This document shows, piece by piece, positions 45,001-56,437 of a stretch of 64,000 nucleotides of DNA (within the stretch, counting starts at the first letter, position 1; the number at the start of each line of letters is the position of its first letter). The DNA comes from Sanderia malayensis (Eukaryota; Cnidaria; Scyphozoa; Semaeostomeae; Pelagiidae): assembly GCA_013076295.1 (NCBI GenBank), contig RQOL01000658.1:1-64000 (forward strand), read 5' to 3'. The position numbers were made by a program, and so were the translations under genes. The notes beneath the pieces were generated by a model. That model was not told the origin of the DNA. It saw only the letters and a program-made list of their open reading frames with translations, and did not search any database.

Positions 45001-48000
45001 AATAATAATATTCCAATCCAACCCCAAAACGTAACCTACTTGTTCATTCTTAGCTGGCAGATTTATGCTGGCATTAACATCTTTCTTCATTCTTCTCAGC
45101 AAATATGGACTAATTGTATCACGTAGAATACAGGCACATTTAAATGCGGTCTGAACCTAAAAGAAACAAAACAAATTTCATGAATCCAATGGACAAAATT
45201 ATTAGCAGACTTTTTCGCAAATTTCAAAAGCATAAACCACAATCAAGCATTAATTAAATAAACCGGTTGGCCTGTTATATATTACCTGTATATCAGTAGC
45301 ATTTGCATAACCGCCAATCGTAATTGGAACTGAAAACTCAGCCATGAACACAGGGAGTGTTCCTAATTTTCCAGGATATATAAAATCAAATAATGACCAC
45401 AATTCTTTTAAATTATTCTGAAGTGGCGAGCCAGATAAGATTAAGCGATGGGGCGTAGTAAACTGGAATGAAAAATCAAACTACCATCTTACATTTCGAC
45501 TTCGGCGGGATTTCGACGTCAACAACGAAAGAACACAAAATTAACAATCAATAAAAAGTTTCAAAAAACCTGTTTACTAGCTAATGTAATCTCTGCATCT
45601 GGATTTCTTATTTTATGACCTTCATCCAAAATTATGTAATCCCAATAATATCTGAGTAGTTGATCTTGATGAATACGCAAGTTTGAGTAAGAGGTTACAA
45701 GGATGCCTTTATCATCCACAATATGTTTGATTAATGCCTCCTACAAAAAGTTTTTCAACCTTTCTTAAATAGCAGTAAAACATGTCAAAATATTGTTTAT
45801 TATTTTTCTACAGGATCATTTTGATAACACCCCATATACCTAAAAGCTCCATTCTGTTAATAGAATGCAAATAGGCGTTTTGACCAGTAACCTAAAAGCT
45901 CCATTCTGTTAATAGAATGCAAATAGAATACATCCCATATACCTAAAAGCTCCATTCTGTTAATAGAATGCAAATAGGCGTTTTGACCAGTAACGAAAAA
46001 ATATCAAACCTTCCTTCCACTGTGTGAGCCAGACTTATGTAGGACAGCAACTCTAAATTGTGGAGACCATTTGTGGAATTCCTTCACCCATTGATGCAAA
46101 ACAGTAGCTGGGCAGGTAATTAAGACAGGACCAAAGCTATGAAATGCAATAATCAATACAATCACAACTTTTTCAGTACATTTATTTCATAGTGCTAAAA
46201 CAAATTTTGCAAAACACTTTTAAATCTTACCCTCTGCTGTTTTGCAGTGAATTTTTTACACCTGTAAGAAATGTTATAATTTGAATCGTCTTTCCAAGAC
46301 CCATTTCATCACCAATGATGCCACCAACTTCTTGGTTATGCAGTTCCCAAAGCCATTTCACTCCAGTCCTTTGGTACCTGAATATTCAGATACATTTATC
46401 ATTTCCATAAATAATAACATGAAATATCTCCCAACGATAAAATCTGGTAGAATTGCATGAACATACTTGTAAAGCTTTCTCCATGTTCTATAAGGTAATG
46501 AAAATCCCTTCTTTAAAAATACTTCTTTGGTATCATTTTCTTCTTCATCGCTTAACTCAAAATCAGCAACAGTGTCAACAGCATTTGCATCTTTTAACTT
46601 CTCTTTCAGTCTTAATATTCTTATTCTTTCATTATATACTTTGACATCACCATCATCAACAACTCTCTTGGAAAGCTCTTGTTTCCTTGATTTCAGATTT
46701 TCAAAAAGAATATCATGGTGATGGCCTGGTCTCCTTTGTCTTTTCCTAGTTTTAACAGAAACTATCTTCTCGTGAATTTGAAATTCATCATTTACTTCAC
46801 AATTATTTTCATCAGAAGAAGGAAGATACTCTTCCTCTTCATCCTGAGATGAATAACTGTCGCTGGATTCACCATCTATATCCAATCTCCTTTTCCTACT
46901 TTTTATTATGTCATACTTATTTTCATGAGTTGCGGGCTCAAAACAGAGTGTTTCATTGGATTGCCTACTTCCACAAACTGGATCACCCATATCTTGAAGA
47001 AATACATCGTTTGTTTCAAAATCATTTAATCCAATAGTCAAATCTCCAAACAAATTGTGACCAGTATTATTTGAAGAGGCTCCACCTAAAACAACAAAAT
47101 ACCCTTTTATGAAAAAGTAATGTGGCATGTCTACAAAATATTAAAGTTACTTAAATGAAAATTTTGATTCATGGCTCTGAATGGTATCTAAAATTTTTAC
47201 CATGTGGTCCTTTTATTGTTGTAGATAGATTTTCTAGATAGGATATAAGAGATTTCTCCTTGCCTTTCAATCTCCTTAGATGGGTAATCTAAAACAATTT
47301 TAAAAAATTAATCATCAAACAAAATAGCATCCTAATCATGATTCATAAAAATTTATATTGAAGCTTACTTTAGCTTCTTTATGAGCTCCTAAAGACCACA
47401 GACTTCTTCTAACATTAATATCTTCTGCAATATTTCCACTTAAAGCTGTAATTGTGTTGTCTGCCTTGTTCAATTCTTCTTGAGTGCATCTAATTAGAAA
47501 TCAGACACATTTTTACACATATATACTTCACATATATACTAACAGTGGTGTAGCCTAGTGGTTAAGGCGCTAGATTTCGTATCCTTGAAGGGCAACCTTC
47601 ATGGGTTCGAATCCACGGATGGTCGGAATCACAAACTACAAGCCGTCAGCCAACTCAGCTGTCCATCCTTCTGAGGTCGGTAAATGAGTACCCAGGGTAT
47701 TCGTTCTAGAACATCATTTTGGGGGCACAAGCCGCAGGCCCACATCAGCTGTATAGCTGCCAGAACCCTCAGCCTGTGTTAACAAATAAATATTGCTTGC
47801 TTGCTTGCTTGCTCAAATCAAAGCTATTTCAACATACTTTAACTCCTCTCTGATATCTTTCAGTTCTTTATTAATCTGTTTTCTTTTTATTTCTATCTGC
47901 TGCTCTTCAATTGCTTTGTCAACTTGTTTTATAACACCTTTCTCAAAATCTTCTTGCTCATATGCACTTACTCCAAGATCCTTTAAAGCAGTCTCCTGAT

Positions 48001-48148
48001 TAGTTGCATTGGCGCTTTTGATTTCATTTCTTCTTATTTCAATTCCATAACTTGTCACATTTCCGGCTCCAGTTTCATCTACATTCAAATTACTTCCATT
48101 CGTTATAACAACACTTCTGGTGTCCCTTTCAAATTCTGTAGATTCCAT
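42022..48148 (-). CDS. ERCC6: DNA excision repair protein ERCC-6 / CSB (1,311 aa, 15 coding exons)
   Basis: SWI2/SNF2 ATPase that starts transcription-coupled repair at stalled RNA polymerase II. Exons on minus: 47838-48148, 47369-47489, 47201-47288, 46467-47085, 46231-46377, 46010-46136, 45570-45740, 45286-45462, 45040-45156, 44863-44958, 44496-44753, 44269-44379, 43935-44149, 43126-43841, 42022-42683. They total 3,936 nt with consistent phases. The start has the CSB-specific leucine latch region ([20 protein letters not shown]) and an acidic part; then motif I DEMGLGKT, Walker [35 protein letters not shown] and RSWRIGQ. The last exon carries the ubiquitin-binding and winged-helix carboxy terminus ([27 protein letters not shown]). 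Human CSB is 1,493 aa; the linkers are shorter here. All motifs look active. Confidence 0.96.
45839..45993 (+). repeat. Three-copy 51-52-bp tandem repeat in an ERCC6 intron
   Basis: CCTAAAAGCTCCATTCTGTT starts at 45839, 45891 and 45942. Each unit contains the small inverted pair ATTCT-gttaat-AGAAT; the first and third also share GCGTTTTGACCAGTAAC. Confidence 0.9.
47542..47813 (+). mobile_element. tRNA-derived SINE in an ERCC6 intron
   Basis: A tRNA-like head with an A box (TAGCCTAGTGGTTAAGG, about 47551-47567) and a B box (GGGTTCGAATCC, 47603-47614), then a body with GGTAAATGAGTACCCAG and a (GCTT)n tail at about 47792-47813. Internal pol III promoters plus a simple-repeat tail define a tRNA SINE. 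It is opposite in orientation to ERCC6. Confidence 0.85.
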
Positions 48149-48855
48149 GTTATTTCTTAAATGAGCTTTGACAATTCAAAAGAAATCTTGATAATGTCAT
48201 TTTGCAAGCATAACAAGCCAGAACAGACCTGATAAATAAAGTGGATTGTAAATAGATACTTTCTTGTCCATCTTAGCAAAATTATGTAATAGGTAATGAA
48301 ATGTAAAGTGTATTGATTTGATGCATTTTCATCATATACATGTATATATATTAGTATCATATTACAATTATTTTTGTTGAGCCCCCTCCTGTTCTTGTTC
48401 TGGCCAAGCAATTTATGCCAAATCTTCAAAATACAAGACAAGGTATTGGAATAACGTATAAATTGGGTTTGAATTGTAAAGATACATTGTACAAGTTGTT
48501 TGAAACAGACTTACACAAAAGAGTTCTATGGCCTAGAGTAAAAAGAATAAAAAGTAAAAAGAGTAAAAAATTACGTCATTGTTTGTATCAATCGAATTAT
48601 TGAGAAACCAAAACCACCTGACTAAACAATTTTCCAAAATCTTCAGAATATAGGTTATTGCATTGGGATAGCTATAAATTCAGCTTGGTACGCCAATACT
48701 TAAAACTCGAAGACTCGCAACGAATGGTGAAAATAAAATTGTCGAGCATAAATCCAATTCCGAATCTGAATCTCAATGTGATTTGGTTCCAAGCAATGGT
48801 TCCAAGGCAGGCATTGGCAGGCACCTCATTGGGCAGACACACCAGCAATGCAATA

Positions 48856-49172
48856 CCGTAAATTCTCGAATTAACCCCCTGTGGGCTTATTTATTTTTGT
48901 CATTTTTTAAATTGGGGCTTATTCGAGGGGGGGGGAGCTTATAAAGCTATCTGAAATATGGCAAAAAATTTGATGTTGTTACTGGGAAAAGAAACGGGAA
49001 ATTAGTTTAATTGTTCCAGCAAAGTATTTTGCATACACAGATAAACAGAAGAATGCTCAGATATTGGTGAAAAACGTAGAAAAACAAAATTTTCTCGAAC
49101 TCGCTGTACGCAAATATCAGCATGTTAGGGGTGGGGGCTTATTCGAGGGGGGGGCAATTCGAAGATTTACGG
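48856..49172. mobile_element. MITE, second member of the CCGTAAAT family, TA duplication
   Basis: Inverted ends CCGTAAATTCTCGAATTAAC and the matching GAAGATTTACGG, flanked by TA at 48854-48855 and 49173-49174. Same family as 21150-21561. Two GGGGCTTATTCGAGGGG blocks lie inside. Confidence 0.65.
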
Positions 49173-49705
49173 TAATAGCGGTACATCAAATGAATGAAAG
49201 AACATTCTTTTAAAAACATGTTAGCTAAGCACCGACCGGCATATTTTAGTTGAAACGTTGAAACACTAAAATTTAGCAAATTAAAATGTTAAAAAACTAC
49301 ATGCCTTCCGTGACAACGACGCCTCCTAAGAGGCGTCGGCGTAAACTCCCTTTCATGTTACAGCGACGCCTCCTAAGAGGCGGCGCTGCCACATTTTTGG
49401 CCCCGATGCCGCTCCATAGAAGTGAGATGGGAGGGAGGACGAGGGAGAGAAGGGAAGGATAGGAGGGGAGACGTGATGACATTCATGTGGACGTGATTGA
49501 TGACTTGCTTTCCCTCGTCTTCGGATAGAGGTTTGCTACAACAAAAGATGAATGAAATGCTTGAGCTTGGATTGGATGGATTCGTTTCATTTCACCTCGT
49601 GCCAAAAGTCACGTTCAGGTTCACGATTGTGATTGTGAATGACTTTATCCTTTGGCCTTCACTTTTTTCACACTCAGTAACACTACCGAGGAAACTGCAA
49701 TTACA
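49173..49705. other. Upstream region of the universal stress protein gene with a palindrome pair
   Basis: Holds the palindromes described at 49317-49386 and a GC-richer stretch to about 49480. A CACACTCAG acceptor-like site at about 49678 suggests a noncoding 5' exon further left. Confidence 0.4.
49317..49386. promoter_or_regulatory. Two copies of a CGACGCCTC-ctaa-GAGGCG palindrome
   Basis: The 22-bp sequence at 49317-49338 is a perfect 9-bp inverted pair around CTAA. A second copy, identical over 19 bases and one base off in its arm, lies at 49364-49385, about 320-390 bp upstream of the stress-protein ATG. It could be a dimeric factor site or an RNA hairpin; no known motif is claimed. Confidence 0.45.
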
Positions 49706-50188
49706 ATGGCAAGTAAAGAAGATCGAGTGATTGTTGTGCCCATAGATGGATCAGACCACAGCCAAAGGGCCTTTGATTGGTATGTAGAACATCTACATAA
49801 GAAAGGTGATCACGTCAAGTTATTGAACATTGTTGAGCCACCAAAAGTGCCAGCGTCATTTATGGTAATGGGCCCCCTCGTGACACCCGACGAATGGCAT
49901 TTGCAGATGAGACAAAATGTAGAAAAATCAAAAGACATTGCAGGAAGTTATGAGAAGCAATGCGAAAATGCGGGCATCAAATGCTCTGTTACAATTGAAT
50001 CGTCTGAGTTGGGCCCTGGCGATAAGATATGCGAAACAGCAAAGGCCAATGATGCAGTGGGAGTTGTAATGGGATCAAGGGGATTGAATGTCCTGAGAAG
50101 AACCTTTCTGGGCAGTGTTAGTTCATATGTTGTCAATCATTCACCATGCCCAGTCGTTGTAGCACCACCAAAGGAGGGACAACAATAA
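49706..50188 (+). CDS. Universal stress protein, UspA-like (160 aa)
   Basis: A complete UspA domain in one exon: VIVVPIDGSDHSQRAFDW at the start (first strand and the Asp that contacts ATP), and the ATP-binding signature G-x2-G-x9-G-S visible in GSRGLNVLRRTFLGSVSS, followed by VVNHSPCPVVVA, the dimerising last strand. ATP-binding type Usp. I start at the ATG at 49706 because the domain begins right after it; the frame is open to 49652, but an intron acceptor seems to lie between. Animal Usp genes are common in cnidarians and sponges and absent from vertebrates. Exact role unknown; bacterial and plant relatives are stress-induced. Confidence 0.92.
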   Translation: MASKEDRVIVVPIDGSDHSQRAFDWYVEHLHKKGDHVKLLNIVEPPKVPASFMVMGPLVTPDEWHLQMRQNVEKSKDIAGSYEKQCENAGIKCSVTIESSELGPGDKICETAKANDAVGVVMGSRGLNVLRRTFLGSVSSYVVNHSPCPVVVAPPKEGQQ

Positions 50189-50627
50189 CTGTATATGGCG
50201 TGCAATCCAATTATTGTAATTTAAAAATATTAGCTGGAAATGGATAAGATAAGAATATAATTAGCTGAACTGAAAGCCATGTGAGGTTATTTAGATGCGC
50301 TTGAATTTAAAAAAAATTATGTGGCATGGCATGATTCAAATGTTTCAATTTTCTGTGTTTTCCTTTAGCCGTGCATTTAAATTGCTGTCCAGGGTTCAGG
50401 GGCTCTCCTCTTACTTTATTCACATTCATAAATCTACACTGAAATGTGATTAAATTTAAAATTGTCAAAGTGAAATGTTTGATAGAAGAAAGCAAATTAT
50501 CATATCAATGAAAATTTATGATCATAAATAAGCATCTCTAATGTGCATACTTACAGAAATCTAAAACAAAACACAACGTTAATTACTACATATTTATGAT
50601 GTTTTGTTTTTACAAGGTAATTAGTAA
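50189..50627. other. 3' flank of the stress-protein gene
   Basis: AT-rich; no gene supported. Ends in TAA (50625-50627), the left target duplication of the transposon that follows. Confidence 0.4.
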
Positions 50628-50798
50628 GGGAGCTGTCATAAAGTATGGAACAGACCGGGGCGGAAGGGATTCAACAGGGTTACCAAATCTTTTGATTGCA
50701 AAATGTTGGGCTAACAAATTGTTTTGAAGAATAAACATGGGCCATGATATTACTTATTAAAAATAATCCAAAAAAAATTAATTCAATATTTTTAACTT

Positions 50799-52235
50799 TT
50801 AGTCACTAATGTCAATATCACTGTCACTGCTGCCCCATTCAGTTTCTACCTCCCTTGAATCATCTGATGCTTTCATTGCTGCTTTTTGAAAGCATTCTGT
50901 TATTTTGGTGTATTTATGCTTCTTCATTCTTTTAGCCTTTTTCAATTTATTGGTTTCTGTTGTTGCTGAAAGTTGCTTTTGTAGATGATTGCAGAGCCTC
51001 TCTGCCATCTTGCTGCTACCGTCATGATCTGCAAACACACCTTTCTCAATTAGATGCTTCAAGCCCCGTAAATGCAGCTTTGGCTTTAGAGCATCCTTGG
51101 CATTTGGATTGATGGAAGTAGCCTCAATCTGGAATTGAAACTTTCCACGAGCAGCATCATCACAGAATAATTGATCATGTGTTATGACACCCAAAACAGA
51201 TCCACAGCTTTTGAAAAGCCTCATTTCCTTCCTCTTTTCACTTTTCTTGTCATTCTCTAGCTTCCTTTTTCTCAGCATCTTTTTCTTCTGTGTGGACAAA
51301 ATATGTTCTGGAAAATTGGGCTCTTGTTTGTTAATGACTGACTGGATCTGGCTTCCTAGCCTCATCAAAAACGACTTGGTGTCACTCATTTTCTTAAGTG
51401 ATGCATCATAAAATTCCAATTCATTGGCTTTCCAGGATGAAACTGTGTTTTTACTGCTGAATAATAGGCTTCTTCTGTTGGTCAGCATTTTTTCTTCCTT
51501 TTCAATTTTATGGATTTCTTTTGAAATGGCATCCTTGGCACCTGACGCCATGACTAAACTTTTTGCGATGTGGCATTTTACCTCTTCAGGATTTGTGAAT
51601 CGGCGACAATTAATCCATATCCCATCCTGGCTCTCTCTGTATTTTACAATAACATTCTCAATGCTTTGAACAACATTTTTAATCTTCCATCGTATCTGTC
51701 TTTGACTTAAAGCATAGCTCTTGAAACTGTTGATATCCATCAGAGGAAATGAAGCATTGAACAGTTCTTCAACTGTCTCATTGTAGAAGACATGTTTATC
51801 AATGAGTGGATTGGGCACAAGCAGTTCTTTGACTGGCTCAGGCACTAAAAGTGAAAGAAAGAAGAGTCTTTTTAACCCTAGCTAAACATTATAAATTTTT
51901 ATAGGCCTAGCTGGATATAATTTTTTGTAAACTTTGAAATTGAATTGACACGCATGAAAATAAAACTCACTCTCTTTCTTCTTTGGTTCTTTTTCTTTGG
52001 CAATTGCCGGATCATTTCTGTTGTTTTCTGAAAGCAAACTTTTGCGAATCTTTAAAGAACTCTCCAGTTTCTTTCTGTGACCTTGCTTCTGAATACCCAC
52101 ATTATCGAGCATTTCTGCAGTATCTTTGTCGTCAAATCTTGAGATGAAATCCAAATCATCATAACCTTCATCTTCAAACATGTGCCAGTAATGGCCAAGC
52201 TTAATTTCTTCAAGAAAATCCTTGAAACTTGTCAT
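50799..52235 (-). CDS. Transposon-borne SAM-domain protein (436 aa, two exons)
   Basis: Exon 1 51971-52235 (ATG at 52235, donor GAGA|GTGAGT), exon 2 50799-51844 (acceptor TTTTAG), with the split codon ATG joining them; total 1,311 nt in frame. Residues about 1-65 form a sterile alpha motif (FLEEIKLGHYWHMFEDEGYD, then FDDKDTAEMLDNVGI). A Lys-rich linker follows, a long helical middle part (about 90-290, coiled-coil-like) and a basic tail (KAKRMKKHKYTK) ending in an acidic SSDSDIDISD. SAM domains bind other SAM domains or RNA. No nuclease motif is visible, so an accessory role is inferred. Unlike its plus-strand partner, this gene has no break. Confidence 0.8.
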
Positions 52236-52399
52236 ATTTCTTTGAAGGTGAGGGAAAAGTGTTCAGAACAACGTGCTTTCAGCTTCCCGCCAAAATGTTC
52301 TACCATCTTGCAACAAGCCTTTCCATTGCATTCAATGGCCTTTTCAGAATACACAGGGAAGGGGAACAGGGACGGGACATCAATTATGATCCATTTGTC
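52236..52399. promoter_or_regulatory. Bidirectional promoter with an E2F-like site
   Basis: 164 bases separate the two divergent start codons. TTCCCGCCAAA at 52284-52294 fits the E2F/DP consensus. No clear TATA box. Both transcripts must start here unless 5' exons exist elsewhere. Confidence 0.5.
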
Positions 52400-55300
52400 A
52401 TGGCATCAAACAGAAATGACAGGAGAACTGCGACCAGACAAAAAAGTGAAATTATTTTTGAGGAAGGAAAGAATCGTTATGAAATTTTGAAGTCACTCCA
52501 AACATGTCATTCGGACGATATCGAAAAACTGTTGGAGAAAAATATTGCCAATACACAAGGAAACATTGAGCAGTGCAGTCACCTGAAAGGATTGAAGGCA
52601 GTATGGCAGGAGCTGATCACACGCACCACATCTGATGATGGACAGCCAATCAGAAAGGGATTCATGACACTTGATGAAGGATTTGCTTTGTACTTGGGAT
52701 ATACAGCGCATTCTGTTAAAACTGATTTGTTAGACAGAGATAAGAAAAAGCGTTTCAAGGAACTCTTGTGTCATGAGAAATACGGTCTTGGTATATATAT
52801 AATAAATGGATTCATTGTTATTCGGCCAAATAATTTTGACCTTCATTTCTTTGCTTGTGCTATGATGTCAAAAATGCAATCAGATCAAATTGCAAATAAA
52901 GAAAATGAAAGGTTGATTCTTGACAAGTCTCTTGTACAGAAACTAATTAATTCAATGGATACAGAATGGGATAAGAAAATTGCCAGAGTTACATTTGGGG
53001 CATGCCGCTCAAGGTCTGAGATTGACAAACTTGGTATCAGTAGCCATGACATCAAAAAGCTAACAGATCACGTCATGGATGTAATCCAGGCTAAAGACGA
53101 CACCAAGGTATTTTACATTTTCTACACATGACAATTTTTTAAAAGTATTAAAGATCAAAGGCAAGATTTCCACTTGGCATTTATGGAAGTCTAAATAGTT
53201 TTCTCAGGTCCATATAGCAGCTATTGGGGCCAGCCGAGCCCAGCAATTCAAAGAATGTTATTATGTATGTACATTGTTGATGTATATTTAAATATGTCAA
53301 ATACATTGTTCATGTATTTTTATGTTGAGTTTATTTTGCAGATGGCAGCCACAAATAAGGTTAAAGCAAATGTGGATACAAAAATTGAGACACTTGACAG
53401 GACAATAAGGCATAAAGAGGCATTTTTCAGAAGTAAAACTTTTGATTTCAATGATTTGCAGCAGGATGAATTGTCAGAGGAAATAGAATGTTTAAGAGAA
53501 AGGAGAAATGCCCTAGAAAAGCTGAACAATCCTTCTACTAAATATGACATCAAAAGATTCAACGAGATGGTTAATAGAGCCAGTATTAAACTGGTTAGGG
53601 AAAAAAGACTTGGATTAAGAAAGAAATCAGTTGGAAGGCCAAGAGGCATTGATGAAGAAGACGAAAAATTCTTGCTTAGATGTATTGAATCAAAAACAAC
53701 TGCACATGGGAGACGGTCTGATCAAGTTATGTACACAAATCATAGAGTAAAGAAAAGAGACTTCATAAAATTAGTAAATTATCACAGGCATCAAAGGAAC
53801 CTAAAACCAATCAGATCTTCAACTACTGTCTACAACCGCTCAAGACCACGCAATAAAGTATCAAAGCAGGCAAAGCTTCATCTTGGGCTTGGTTTGTTTT
53901 GTGCAAAAAACCACCAAAGACTGAAAAGAACGAGAACGAGTTAACTCATCACCAAAGGGCCCACAAGAAAAATATCATAAATTTCCTCTGTGATGCTGAG
54001 AGAGAAGAGGATGCAAAGTATGTCGTAGAGATTTCAATGGACGATAAAGCATACCTCTGTCCAGGTACCAGTACAGGGATGTCAGGTGCAAGGAGCCTAA
54101 AGATCTATCAACCCAGCAATGATGAGGAAGCAAGAAAGCTTCCCAAATATGATTTCCCAGTTGCTATGGTAAATGTTACTCCTAGTGGTTACAGAATTAT
54201 GGAAAAAAGAGTGAAAAAATAAACAATAAAAGTGAAACAGAGATAATAGCAGATTCCTGTTATGTTTTTGTAAGACCTAAGTATTTTCTGGGAGCTCAGG
54301 TACTGTTTGGGCAAGTGAGATAATGCAATTAAGGCAAGAAGCCCCACACAAATTTGAAATTGTCTCGAATGTTGAAGGAGCTTCACAACAATCAATGGCA
54401 TTCAAGAGTATTTGCATTACGCTACTTGATGCAATGACATATTACATTGATTCAGCAGAAAAGGATGATGTTATGAAATTGTTAACTAAGAATAATGATA
54501 AACACAAGGAATATGAATCTTGTAGAGCAAATGTTTTACAAGAAAGTATATGGAAAGTTTTTGCAACTGCCAGTGCAGACAAGGAAACAATGAGCAAGGA
54601 AGATAAAGCAAACTTTGATACCATCCGTGAAATCATCACGAATACCAGCAATGCAATAGTTATGCTAAAGAATCAGTTGTCTGAAAAAACACACCCTTCA
54701 GTCTGGGGTGTTGTTTGCAGTATTGTTGAGAACTGTATTTCTTCTGTCCAAAAGATAAAAGGATTTGGTGCACAGTATAGATCTAGATTTTTAGAATGGA
54801 CTGATGCTGGACCAGGGTTGGGATCTCTAATCATGATGTTGTCTTTCGAATTGGACAGAGAGTGAGAATCACAGATGCAGATTACCTAATACGCCTCCAT
54901 CTGTCAAATGGTGACAGCAGCCAGAATGAGATAGAAAGATGTCATGCTTATATTGGCGATGCCATTTGTGATGGAGCAGGTTTAGACTGGGAATACAAGA
55001 AGCTTTATAATGAGAAAACAATCAAAGTAGTGAAAAAGATGTCGATTGATGAGCTCAGAGAGTATGAATTGAAGCGGATGGAATATAATGCATACCATGT
55101 TTGTGATGAGGTTACATCACGTATAGATGGAGCACCTGGCCCTGGTGTTTCTTAAATCATATAGAGCAGTGAAGAAAAAAGATCTGTTTTCAAAGACAAG
55201 GAATTCCTTGATTCTTTTCTGTCCAAGAGTGGAAAAGAGCAGGCTGGCCTTCCTGGAGGAAAATATTATTCAAAAATATCCAAGTTCATCACAGATCATT

Positions 55301-56437
55301 GTGAAATTGGAGAAAAGCACCTTGAATTTTTGAAATTTGAATGCAGAAATAGAAAAGATGGAGTATGTGATTACTGCAAGTGTCATGACTGGGTTGGTCC
55401 ACCATGTACAAAAGTTCCTAGGCCTTACCCTGACTACTCACAGTTACCCGAGTATCACTACCAGCATGTGTCTGTTACTCCCAAGGTACTGAATGGTGTA
55501 GAAAGAGAAGTAGATGATTTTCAACCCAGGAAAAAAATAAAAGAATTTTTTGAAAGTGAAGGAGTAACTGCATTTGAAGAAAATAAATTACAAGAATTCT
55601 GCAATAAATACATAATTGAAATGAGTGTTGTGAGGCAGTATCTTGAGCACCTGCAAACTTTAGAACTCAACAAAGAGAAAAGAAAGTTAGAAAGAAAGAG
55701 AAATATTTCTGAAGAGAATTTGCAAAACTATGAAGACATTGACTGGGTGTCTCATTATAAAAATAGCAGTTTGAAACAGCTAAAAGTGAAGACTCTAGAC
55801 AAATATTTAGAGAAACATGAGATGACAGCTTACCTTTCAGTGAAGAAAAAAGACAAAGTAGTAGCAATAACTTACCACATTGCTTTTCAACAACTGCAGA
55901 GATCACTTGCAGAAAAAATAAAGCTAAAAAAGAGTGATGCCTGAACTGCAAAGTGAATCAGATGATGATGAGGAAGAGGATGTTATAATTGATATTGCTG
56001 GGAAGGAAGACAGCAGCAACACTTCTAGTGAAGGAGAAGAATCTCAAGATGAGACACCAGAGATTTCTAACAATGACGAATTTGAGGAAGACTTATCACA
56101 TCTATTTTGTGTCACAAGGAGTGGGAGATTAACTCAAACTTGGGCTTGTTCAAGATACAGATGTAAGTTTTCATACTTTCATGCAAGCAAACCTATATGC
56201 ATAATAGTGTGTTTGAAGAGCTGTTTTTATATGGTGATATTTTCTTTTCTAGGAAGTAAAAATCAGTTCTTTAGTTCTTCAGAGAGTGAGGTATTTGATA
56301 ATTTTGTAGCTTGGGTTTGTAAACCATTTTTGTTTTTGAGGATTCTTAATCAGAAACTTTACAGGGGCTATCAAATTTTATTAGAAACTGAAATGGGGCC
56401 ATTAAATTTTTTTGGATTCTTGTATTGGGCTGCATAA
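52400..56437 (+). pseudogene. Putative DDE-type transposase, about seven single-base frameshifts
   Basis: Exon 1 52400-53107 (ATG, donor AAG|GTATTT), exon 2 from 53342 (acceptor TTTTGCAG). Exon 1 includes FMTLDEGFALYLGYTAHSV; exon 2 opens with a coiled stretch, then a basic helix-turn-helix-like region (GRPRGIDEEDEKFLLR). Candidate catalytic acids: SMDDKAYLCPGTSTG, EWTDAGPG and SSQNEIERCHAYIGD, an order and spacing fitting DDE. A Cys cluster (GVCDYCKCHDWVGPPC) follows, and an acidic end. Reading requires frame changes near 53905-53910, 54214-54219, 54290-54292, 54821-54830, 55145-55150, 55187-55190 and 55926-55931; five lie in homopolymers. The real carboxy terminus is uncertain: a GTAAGT donor at about 56163 could end it early. 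The catalytic assignment is inference from motif pattern. Confidence 0.65.

Noticed and set aside
47551..47618. A tRNA gene with A and B boxes
   Set aside because: It is followed by a conserved body and a (GCTT)n tail, so it is the head of a SINE, not a free tRNA gene.
53320..53649. A 109-codon minus-strand frame in the transposon
   Set aside because: Shadow of the coiled amino part of exon 2 of the plus-strand gene.
55667..55951. Minus-strand frame rich in Leu and Phe
   Set aside because: It is the complement of the Lys/Glu-rich coiled part of the transposase-like gene.
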